Shown piece by piece: positions 36,650-48,600 of a DNA stretch of 64,000 nucleotides. The number at the start of each line of letters is the position of its first letter. The stretch's first letter is position 1. Location: NCBI GenBank assembly GCA_016647705.1, contig CM028334.1, positions 5,456,046 through 5,520,045 of the forward strand, in the 5' to 3' direction. The notes under the pieces were generated by a model. The model searched no databases. It was not told the DNA's origin and saw nothing but the letters and a program-made list of their open reading frames with translations. Source of the stretch: Eucommia ulmoides. Its lineage: Eukaryota > Streptophyta > Magnoliopsida > Garryales > Eucommiaceae. A program made the translations under genes and the position numbers.

Positions 36650-39600
36650 ATATAAGATAATACCTCAAGTCGCTGACCATAAGAATCTACATATATCATA
36701 TAGAATTTAATTCAATACATTAATCATAACAAATACATTTCATTCTGAATTTGTTATTTAGTTTCTGAACTAAATCTAAGTGAGAGATTGGCAATGTCTC
36801 CAACCATCCTATATTTTAAAATGTCTGTAAAATATGAATATATACGGCATATTATTCTATTGTTGATTCAATAGTTACAACAGATAGCACTAACAAAAAC
36901 TTCAAGTTTAATTGAGGAAATGACACAATTAAGCTTGACATCAAAATTGAATCTAAAAATGTATTTGAAATTTCTTTTAACATTATTCAAATTTAATCAA
37001 TTGTTGCTCAATAATCCTAACACAAACATTCAAGAAAGCAAAAAATCACATTAAGAATTAGGGAGTAATGCATTAGAACTAAAAAAACTAATGAAATGAA
37101 AAATTAAAGATGGACGGTAAAATGGAAAAAATAGTTTTAAGTTTTGATAAATCAAGTAGTGGATTGTTCCGTGATGGCTCGTGGTCCTGTTGACAAAGAT
37201 GCGTGTTGCTGTGGTTGTCGGGTTGGCTATCTAGGGATTGAGAGAGAAAGAGAACGTGTGTTTTAATAGAGGAGACTTCTATATTAGAGATGGAGAGAGA
37301 AATGAAACTTTTGATGAAATGGAAAGGATTGAGAGAGAGAGGGAGAGACAGGTGAATTAAAAGTCAGGAAAAGAAAAAGTTTTTTTTTTGAAAAAATGGA
37401 AAGAATTGAAGAAAAAAAGAAAGGCATGTGGAATGTCACATTCTTTCCTCTAAATATTCCCTTAAAATATGTAAACTAAAATGTTAAAAAACGGTATACT
37501 AAGTTGTGTTTTATATATATATTTATATATATATATATATATATTATCTCGCTTACCTACCCTAGAAAAAGCTGGTATTTAGAATTGGCCCTTAATTGAT
37601 GAGGAAGTCCAGAAGAACTCCACATGTGGTCGAGCCTGCTGCAATCCAGTCCTAGGAGTAAGAAATGGCCTCGTCTGTTTAATTTTAACCTGCTTATTTT
37701 AGCTGCGTTCCTTTGTAACATTTAAAAGGTGGATAACTGCTGCATTGTTTTAAAATTTGAACTAGTAGTGCTTCCAAGTGGTCCTTGTAATGCGATTGGA
37801 TCAAATTTTCAAGTCCCTCTCTTGTAATTTCCTCTACAGCCCCACACTTTCAATTTATGCTATGACAGGAGTCAAATCCTAGTCTAAGTTAGATGAGTGA
37901 AATACAATTAAGCTGACGTTCGATGAATATAAGTGAAGTGTAAGGAATACCATGTTCATCATCAGAAGAAATTTAATCATGAAAATATTTCCCAAGTCCT
38001 ATTAGTAAAAGTTATAAATATATTATGCATGTTTCTCTGGCTTCACTATGCATTGAAGTTCTAATTGGATTTTCGTTTGTCTGATTCTTCAGGGTCACAA
38101 AAGTTATGTTCCTAATATGATTAGTGGGGCATCTCAAGCTGATATAGGTGTACTGGTAAACAAGTGATGCATAATGTTTTCTTGACCGATTTTGCATGAC
38201 ATTTGTAAATTGCAGTGCTTCCCTAATCCATTTTCTCCATGTTCTAAAGGTGATATCTGCTCGGAAAGGTGAGTTTGAAACTGGCTATGAGAGAGGTGGA
38301 CAAACACGTGAACATGTTCAACTTGCAAAGACTTTGGGTGTCACTAAGTTGATTGTGGTTGTCAATAAAATGGATGACCCCACTGTAAATTGGTCAAAAG
38401 AGAGGTGCTTTACCCTGAATTTTTGCCGTATGTGATTTCCTGATTTTTTCCTTTTTTTTTTTTTCCATTTGTTCACTAATATTTTATTTTTGACAGATAT
38501 GACGAGATTGAATCAAAGATGGTACCATTTCTAAAATCTTCAGGGTACAACGTGAAGAAAGGTATATTTCTCTTCCTGAGTATATTTTCTTGGTAATTGG
38601 TCCCCCAGGGATGAAGTTTCTACAAGTTCTTTTCCACATGTGGGCTTGTATACAGGGCTACTTAACTAACATTCACATGTTTTTCTTGCTTTCTTTCATG
38701 AAATCTGATTACATAAATAAATATTTTACTAGCTTCTTGACTTTTCTTGGAATATAATGGGATATACACACTTTTCCTTGAATGCTGAAGTTGTTAGGGT
38801 TAGTACTTTGAGGAGACAATCTTCCTGGAAGAGTAAGGAACTATCTAATATGTTCTATTGGTTGGTGAAAGCATCATTGGCTATCTAATCAATTCTAACT
38901 ACTTAGAAGTTTTGTTAAAGCAAGTGATTTACTTGACTTGGTGGCGCAGGAAAAACTGCCCTAGTAAATAGAATTAGGACAATTTTTTTTTGGCAACTGA
39001 GTAAACAATTGCATTAAAGAAAGAAAGGAGCTTAAAAAAGTAGGAAAAATAGGGAGGCTCCATCTCATCTAGAAAATTAAGAGTGACTTGAGGGATGAAA
39101 TGTGATGTGAACAAGTTTGGCATGAGGCCAAACTTGCTCAAGTTTAGAATCATGGGAGGGTGTGGTCTTTTTTCCAATAATCCTGCAACTAAAGAAGGCT
39201 AGGTAACTAGGTATCTAGTCTACTGCAATGACCATGGGCTGTTGATAATTATGGAATTTCTACCTGTTACTCTATCCTTTATGGTATGTAACCATGTCCT
39301 TGCAAAGGACTTTGAGAGCATAACATGTGATTCGTCTTCACTTTCACTCCTCATCTTGTTGTTCTGTAAGGAGGCCGCCAACTTTTATGTGAATTGAAGG
39401 GTGCGAGTTTACAACTCAGAATGAACTCATGCACATTTGGTGCTACGGATTTCCCTTTCCTTCATCTGTTAATGCCCCATGCGGGAATTCATTTCATTTG
39501 CTAATGTGGTGTTCAATTTATCCTTTTTTTGGTTCTGTTTTTGTTCTTAAAGAACTTGGTAACAAAAAAGCTGGAACAAAGAATGTTCACCATTTTTTTT

Positions 39601-42600
39601 TGGGATCAGATCGTAAAAAATCTTTTTGTTTCTTCTTTTCTGTTTTTCTATTTTTACTTTTTTATTTTTGTAGGAACAAAAACACAAAAACCGAAAGTTT
39701 TAAGTAACTGTTAAGCCCCATGTTCTAGAATAAAGGGTAGTTTTGGTAGATTAGATTAATGGTTGTTGGTTGTTAGGAATAATTTCTGTTATGCTTTTGT
39801 TTACAAATTCTGTTAGGGAAAGTAGTGGGTGAGTATATAAGGAGGTTTCTAATGAAGGATGGGGGATCGGAAAATTGATAATTGTTTTGGATTGGGCATA
39901 GCTCATTTGGAGAGTCCCAAGTCTCTCGAATTACTTGGTTGGAGAGTTCCCAAGCCTCTCGAATGCTTGGTTTATCTTTGTAATTGTTAGTTCGTTCTAT
40001 AAAATTCAATAGTACCGATTTGGATCATATCAGTAACACATAACAATGGGTTTATGTCTCGTAGGTGAGAGTTTAATTTATTTCAAGCATTGATGTGTTA
40101 AACCAATGATGGTAAAATATGATTTACAACATAGGTACACAAAATATATATGTAATCCTAAATCAAAATATTTGTCTTCTTTAAAGTAGGAGTTGGGTAG
40201 TGATGCACTAACTTTAGGGGTTTCAAAGTTTTGGAATGTTTAAGAAGCATACCAACTTTCAATCAATATTTATGTACATTTTCTAGCGTATACCTGTGCT
40301 TAAAAACACCAAAATAAATATTAATTAATTATTTTAAGTGACAAAATTCCTATTACAAATATCGTAAGCGTGCAGTGTGTGTACCATGTGCTGAAAGACA
40401 TTGATTTCAAATTAATTTTGCAAAATGGAGAAACGTGCAAATTATATCACGTACAACTCTAATTGAAAAATTATTTTTAAATTAACCCTATGTGAAATAT
40501 CCTAAGCAACACCGATTCTCGTTACTTGGTCCTGATTCGATACCTTGAAAATATTTTCATTTTTTAATTATCTCCGCTTAAATTATTTTTTTGCACCAAT
40601 TTGAACTTGAATTCCAAATTAGTTGCTAATTTAAGTTAGACATACCTAATTGTTACCCCAATTTCAAACACCAATTCCTTCGCAATTTTTTGATGAGGTT
40701 GTAGGGGAGGAAGAAGATAGTGTGGGGAGGGGGGGGGTCGGGGGTCAGCAGTGAGGAAGGGATTGAGGGAGGGTTGCAGTGTAGGGAGAGGGGGAATGGG
40801 CTGGGGTTTGAAGGTGATGGCAGGGGGTAAAAGGGGCATGGAGGGAAAGGACAGTTTGGCAGTAGGGGAAGGGGAAGGGAGCAGTTATTTTTGGAGGTTA
40901 TGGAGAGAAGGAATCTGAAGCCAGTTGTAGTGGTGTGCTGAAGAGGGGAAGAGGGAGGGCCAATGGCTCTATTAGAGAAAAGGAAAGAGAGCTGCTATAG
41001 TCTTGTGGAAGTTGTTGCTACAGTGGAAGAGGGTATAGGTAGTGGAGTGGTGGGTGCTGCGTTGATGAAGGTGATGGAAGTCGTGATGGCTGCGAGGCAT
41101 TGGGTCAATGGTGGCAGGCTGATGGCGAGAGTGGAAATGTGTTAGTACATGGTTTAGTGTTTAAGACTTTTGGCTAATATGTGTGCATGTTTGTTGAAAA
41201 CTAGTGGTTGAGACGTGGAAAAATAAAATAATCAAAATTCATGTAATTAATTCAAAATTTTGAAATATAAAAATAATATTACATATTTATAGTAATTAAT
41301 TAATCAAATGGAGACTCCATGACAGGGTCTCTCCCTTAATATGTAGTATAGAAGATACATCTGAAGTAGAACTAAGGTATTTGGTCGTGGAATGTCTGTT
41401 TTTAGGAAGTTCTTCACCATATTTTTGCTTCTTACAAAAACATTTACCTTTTAGATTGTTTGAGCAAAATACTATAGCATAAGCTGTTGTGAACTTTGTC
41501 TAGTGTGGGGCGAGTGTGCGACCTGGCGGGACTGGTTTGGAGTGATTTTCTGGCTGTGAAATGCAAAATTGTGAGCTTGAGATGAGAGCGTGACCTTTTT
41601 TTAATAAAGCTTCCTGCTACTGAAGGCAAACATGTTTTGTCATTTACTTATCCTGTTTATGCTGAACCTTATGTTTCTGAGATAATTGAGTTTGCGATAT
41701 AAAAACTTTCCTGTTATGTAAATTAACTCGTCGATGTTCGCCTTCTATATTTTACTTTTATCAAAATATAAGCTTCGCAAATCTAATTTTCAATTCTTTA
41801 TATAATTCTTGTGTTCGTGGATTTGGAGAACATGTTTGTTAAGATTACATGTATTTGACTCTCTTTTATTTCTGAACTTTTTTTTTTAATCTATGTTGCA
41901 GATGTTCAGTTTCTTCCAATATCTGGGCTTATGGGGTCAAACATGCAAACAAGGATGGACAAAAGTGTATGTCCATGGTGGAGTGGGCCGTGCTTTTTTG
42001 AAGTCCTTGATGCTATAGAAGTTCCTCCTCGGGATCCAAAGGGTCCATTTAGGTACGAAAGAACTTGCGGTTTGTTTTGTTTGCAAGGTGAAAACAATCT
42101 GAAAATAGAATTTCTGAATGTAGTTTTAGAGAAAATATGCTTGATTTGATTCTAAAGTAGTTTCAAAGTCTGAAAACTTGAAATCTGTTTTGCAATTGCA
42201 AACCAAACAAACACTTGATGCTTATATCTATATTACAAATCACCTCAATTCTTGAATCTATGTTAGAAATTCGGTCAGTTTTTGAATCAAAGACCTTTTT
42301 ACAGATTTTAAAGGTTGAGATTACATCTGAATTGATTTTGTAGAACAAATGACTTTCTCGCCCAAATTATTTTTTGCTTTTGTTCATTTCTTTCTTTAAA
42401 TCGAATGTAGCTCGACTGATGGATTTGAAAACTCAGTTCTTTTGTGTGTGTGTAGTTCACAGGATCAAATATAAGCAGCTGAATTCTTTTGAATAAATGT
42501 TGTTTTTGACTTACTAGAATTATTAGAGTTAATTCTTCAAATTTCAATTTTTTTTCTATATTTAACTTAGATTTTATTAAAATTTAATTAAAGAGCGTTC

Positions 42601-45600
42601 AAACTTCTGTTAAATAACTCATTTGAATTTTCTCCCCTTTGTATTACTCTTCCCCTTCCTTAGTGCTATAGGGTTACACTTCTTTATTTATTTTTTTCTT
42701 CTCCTGAATTAGATTTAAGTTTTATTTAAGCCCTAAATATAAGCCCCTAGCCCTGCCCTAAAAATTATCGGGCCTAATATTTGGGGCCCTGGCCCTATCC
42801 ATGGGCATTTTAAGCTCAAACCCTAAAAAATAGCCAACGGATTGGGCGGATTGGACAGGCCCCTGGGCCCTTAAAGACATCTAGCTCAACTTAAACCAGA
42901 CAAGTGTGCATTACCTCTCGACTCAATCAGATGTCATCTATCCATTCCTCTCAAATCAATCTCACCCCTTAACAAAAAGGCATTTTAAAAAAACCGCCCT
43001 AATTTATTATCTAGATTTCGGTTTGGTTTTATAATTTTAGTGCGGAAATGTAGATTTCATTTGCTTTGGTTGGTGTGTCCTGGCTCCTGTGTATAATTTC
43101 TAGTGTTTTGAATTTCTTTTGGTATTTGTGTTTTGAATATACATCTGTAGTTATTACAAAATCTCTGTTTGGTTTTTCTTGTCCCCTTTCTTTTACCATT
43201 TTTGATATGATTGCAACCTTTCTCGCTTTCCTTTTCCAATTATGCACATGCAGTCTAATTCTTTTATATTGTTCTTTGGGTTTAAGTGCTGTTTAACTGA
43301 TTGTTTTTTCCTTCAATTATTGTAAGTTGATGAGGTTCCAAAGAGAATGCTAAATGGTATTATTCAGTTTTATGCTTTTTCATTAAAATGTCATAATGTT
43401 TCTTAAACTCGGGACTCCATTGTCCCTTCTTGGTGTTTTTTTCCGTTCTCTGCATATCTCCTTTTTGGGTTTTCTAAATTATATTGTGCTATTCTTATTG
43501 GTAACAAGAATAAGAAAAGAAAAGTCTCAAACTGGAATTCACTCGTAATTGTCAATTTTTTCTTTGAGCTGAGCATTGTTTCTGCTTATAGTTTTTTTTT
43601 TTTTCGGTGCAAAATTTTGTGTGAAGTAAATGTTGTGTCTTGGACCTAGGGTTAATTGTTTTTTAAGGTGAACTTTTGATTCATCTTATGCCAGTTATTT
43701 ATTTTTGCAGAATGCCCATTATTGACAAATTTAAAGATATGGGTACTGTTATTATGGGCAAAGTGGAGTCTGGTAATATTCGTGAAGGTGATAACTTGTT
43801 GGTCATGCCAAACAAGGTTCTCTTTTTTCTTTTTATTATTATAATTTTTAATCTAGTTTCCTCTTTTCCCATTTATTTTTTAAAAATGATTTCTTATATG
43901 AGATTCAAGGGTTTCACATATTGCTGTACAGGCACATGTAAAAGTTCTTGCCTTGTACTCCGATGAAGATAAAGTTAGCCGTGCCGTACCTGGTGAGAAT
44001 TTGCGGGTCAGATTATCTGGAATTGAGGAGGAAGACATATTATCTGGTTTTGTGCTCTCTAGCTGTGGTATGTTTATCAAATTCTCTTCCAGAACACTTC
44101 TTTTCTTTGTTTGTTTTTCACTTGCTTGATTCTTGGTTTTGATTTGTAACTGTTTGATGTAACATACATCGATTGTGTTTAAATTTTATAACGCTATTAC
44201 AGCTTGAACAAGCACATTATACTTGACCGAGTGAGTACCTTGATCTTGATATCAGTTAATATACTTTTACCATGTTTGTCACGTCTATATTCAATATTTA
44301 GCAGAATAATAAATGACTAGATATAATTGAGGGATTCTTGTGTCCAACCCTAGAATGCCATTATTCCGTTTCTATAGCCTGATGCACATGTTTTAAGGTA
44401 GATAGAAAGATATAAAGGTGAAGAGCAATCAATTGCGGAGCGAGGAATTATTGAGCTGACTGGAGATTGTCTTCCTTTCCGATAGCCATGAAGGTGGATG
44501 GTATTGTGGTTGTCGGAAAAAAAATTATTCCCAAATCACAAAACCACTAAATCTTAACAACCTTAAACTATTATCCACAAAATTAGTTGTAGAATATAAG
44601 TTACAATTGTTCAGTAGAATCCTAAATCGTAGTTTTTAGCAAGATAATCAATTTCTTTTACTTAAAATTGAAAAATGATGGAATTACGTATATTATTGAC
44701 AATTGTAGAAAGAAAGGAAATTCAAAAAATACCCAATTGAAGTGAGAAAATTGGATAGAGCAAATTTGTTACCCTTTGTGGACTTCTGACCATGAAAGAT
44801 TTGAGGATGAAGAATTCAACATTGAAGAAAGTTTGAGACTTGAGGGAGTTTGAGAGGGGTTGTTTTCGGGAAAATAGTCTAAGAAGAGGATAAAAGAATC
44901 TGTTTGAAAATGTTGGAATATTTAATAGTGCATTATTTATTATTTAGTATTTAGGTTATATTTCATATTTAGGTCATGTTGACCAATTTGATATCTTCTT
45001 TTATTCCATTAAGTAGCCATTTATGAGGGCAATATTCTTCCTAATTTAGCCAATGGCCATATAATGGAGAATGTAAAGTCTTATTATATAGAATATATTA
45101 CATAATAACAAAAATATTATTTCTCTCAGTAGTTTTACGTACGATTGCCCCTTCAACAAGAAAAGCTAGAAGTATAGAAACTTCTTTGCCATTTGGATTG
45201 GAGAAATTTTGGAGGAAACCGGATTTGAATATATAGCCAAAGGAAACCCATGGAAAGATTCTAGAGTTTCAGATTTATGGGAAGGAAGGTGGAATAGAAC
45301 AAGAAAGACACTGAACTCAAATACAATGAACAACTAAAGTCATAAAATACTGTAGTAGTTTTTGTATACATAGGAATCTATAATGATATTTATTTCTCGC
45401 AGTGTCAATCTCACGAATAGAATAAATACCTTGGAGAAAGAATATTTTGTTGTTATGTAATATATTCTGTAAAAAAAAGGCTCTACACTTCCCATTATAT
45501 AGCTACAATGGTGGGCTAAATTAGGAAAAATATTGCCTTAATAATTGGGCTAATTAATGGAATAAAAAAAGCTACCAAATCGGTCAACATGACCTAAATA

Positions 45601-48600
45601 TAAAAATATGACCTAAATACTAAATGATAAATGAGGCATTAATGTAAATATTAAATATTCTAACATTCCTCTCAAGGTGGGGCAAAATTTTTTTCGGAGT
45701 CCCAGTTTGAAGGTGGATGGTACTACGGAAGAACGGTGGTTATCGGACAAAGCCACCACATCATAACAACCCTAAACTATTATCCACAAAATTAGTTGTA
45801 AAATATAAGGTATGATTGTTCAATAGAATTCTAAATTGTAGTTTTTAGAAAGATAATCCATTTCTTTTACTTAAAATTGGAAAAAAAATGACAGAATTGC
45901 GTATATTATTGGCGATTGTAGAAAGAAAGGAGATTCGAAAAATACAAGTGAAGAGAGAAAATTGGAGGTGGACTTGTGACCATGAAAGATTTGTGGATGA
46001 AGAATTTGACATTGAAGAAGTTTGAGACTTTAAGGAGTTTGAGAGGGGGGTTGTTTTCGGGAAAATAGTCTAAGAAGAGGATAAAAGGATCTGTTTAAAA
46101 ATGTTGGCATATTTAATATTTTCATGAATGCATTATTTATTATTTAGTATTTATGTCATATTTTGTATTTAGGTCATGTTGATCAATTTGATAGCTTCCT
46201 TTATTCCATTAATTAGCCCATTTATTAGGGAAATATTCTTCCTAATTTAGCCCACTGTTATGGCTATATAATGGGGAATGTAAAGTCTTATTGTATAAAA
46301 TATATTACAGAATAACAAATTATTCTTTCTCTTAGTAGTTTTATGTACGGTCGCCCCTTCAACGAGAAAAGCTAGAAGTATGGTTGCCATTTGGATTGGA
46401 GAAATTTTGGACCGGGTTCGAATATATAGCCAAAGGGAATATGCCGCGCCTAGAATCATCCCAAGTGCATCTAATGTTGCTACGGTGAAAAAGTCTTGGA
46501 AGTGTCCTTGCTTCAACCCATGGAAAGATTTTGGAGTTTCAGATTTATGGGAAGGAAGGTGGAGTAGAACAAAAAAGACACAATAGAATGATAAATAAAA
46601 TGAACAACTAAAGCCATAAAATACTGGAGTAGTTTTGTATACATAGGAATCTATAATAATATTTATTTCTCGCAATGTCAATCTCCTTAATAGAATAAAT
46701 ATGTAGGGGAGAATATTTATTTATTATGTAATATATTCTATACGATAAGGCTCAACACTTCCCATTATATAGCTCTAATGGTGAGTTACATTGGGAAAAG
46801 TATTGCCATAGTAAGTGGGCTAATTAATGGAATAAAGGAAGTTACCAAATACGAGATGACTAAAATATTAAATGATAAATAAGGCATTAATGTAAATATT
46901 AAATATTCCAACATTTCCCTCAAGGTGGGGCAAACATTTTTTGAAGTCCCAGTTTGACAAGAGTTGACTATAGATTGTTTTCCTTTCCGATAGCCATGAA
47001 GGTGGATGGTACCATGGAAGAATGATGGTTGTCGGAAAAAACGGTAGAGACAAGACAAGGTGACTGGACACTTGGTTACCTAGACGAAGATAAAAGCTCG
47101 ATCATTATCTAGTACATCCGGCACAACGAAAGGGGGCACGAGTGACTGGACAATGTTGCTAAGGGGGCCGTGAATCAGCCAAGTAGCGGAGCAGGGGTAG
47201 GGCAGCACAATAGGGCTACAAAAGTGCTACTGGCCGAACAACATGGCAACAAAACAAGGGCTAAGCAGGCGGTGGCCGCAAGGCTGACTGTAAGCCGTTG
47301 AACGGGATGTTGCCTTGGGAAGGCTGGCCATGAGGCGGTCTGGAAGCCACTAGATAGGCAGTTGCTGCAGAACGCGGTGGCCACGGGGATGAGGTGGCAG
47401 TGAGGTGGTCTGGAAGTCGCTGGACAGACAAGGTGGTAGCAGCGAGAAAAAGGTTGTTCGGCGCGGGGGTCCAGGATTTTCCTCCTCGCCACGCCTCGCA
47501 TTGTTTTCTCTTTTTAGGCTCTGATTCCAAAAAAAAAAATAGGAGAAATAATATTTTTGTTATTATGCATTATATTCTATACAATAAGACCTTACATTCC
47601 GTATTATATAGTTATATCGGTAGGTTAAATTAGGAAGAATATTAGCTTAATAAAAAGGCTAATTAATGGAATAAGGAAAGTTACCAAATAGGTAAACATG
47701 ACTTAAATACTAAATGATAAATAATGCATTAATGTAAATATTACTCATTCCAACTAAAAAGACTCTGAAAAATGTATTTAGGACCCATTTGGTAAGGTCT
47801 ACAGATTTGAAAGAGGCTATTTTAATTTATTTGGGTCATATAAAAATTATTTTGATCTCAAAATATAAATTCTAATGGGCACCATTGAATATAATTTTAA
47901 AATTTTGGAATGTTAAGTGAAATTTCTTAAAATTTCAGGGTAAGCATGTGCCTACCCTAGCTAAAACCTGGCTACACCCCTGAGTGCAGTATGCTTCTTG
48001 CAAAAGGTGATATTAATTGTTCGTTGAATTACATACATAGAAAATTTTAAAGTAGGGGTTACATTCAGCAAAGTTGGGACTACCCCCTCTTTCAGCTTCT
48101 TTGCATTGTCCTCCGTGTAAAGATGCCGTTCTGTTTATTTCTTCTTTCAATTTTTTTGCTGCTCTTTTTTTTTTTCCTCTTTCGTTCTCGTATGATTTAT
48201 TTCCTTCCAAGTACAGAGTTCATTCTCTGTGTGTATTTGTTTGTTTTTACTCATTTTGATTGGGACTATGATGCTGGAAAGTGGCTCTGTGTGTGTGTGT
48301 GTGTGTCTTCGAAGGGGTTCATGATGGTAAAGTGAAATGGACTGACAAGATCATAGGAAGTATGTGGAAGGGGAGGGAGGCTATGATGTTGGGAAAATGA
48401 TTTTTTTGGTCCTTCAAGTTTGGGGTGGGTGTTTAAGTGTCCCTTTTAGCACTCAACACATTTGGACTCTAAACTATTAAATTGGTTTCAATGTGGTCCG
48501 TATTCGCTATTTTATCTTTAAAATTAATTATACATTTCTCTATGAACTTTATTTTACATTTTCCTCCCTCTTCTTCCCCTTCTTCTACGGTGAAAAGCAC

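Noticed and set aside
46380..46586. Small plus-strand frame (68 codons) with Trp/Lys-rich end
   Set aside because: It lies in the spacer between LTR-like arms. The equivalent spacer of the neighbouring duplicate unit does not keep the frame.
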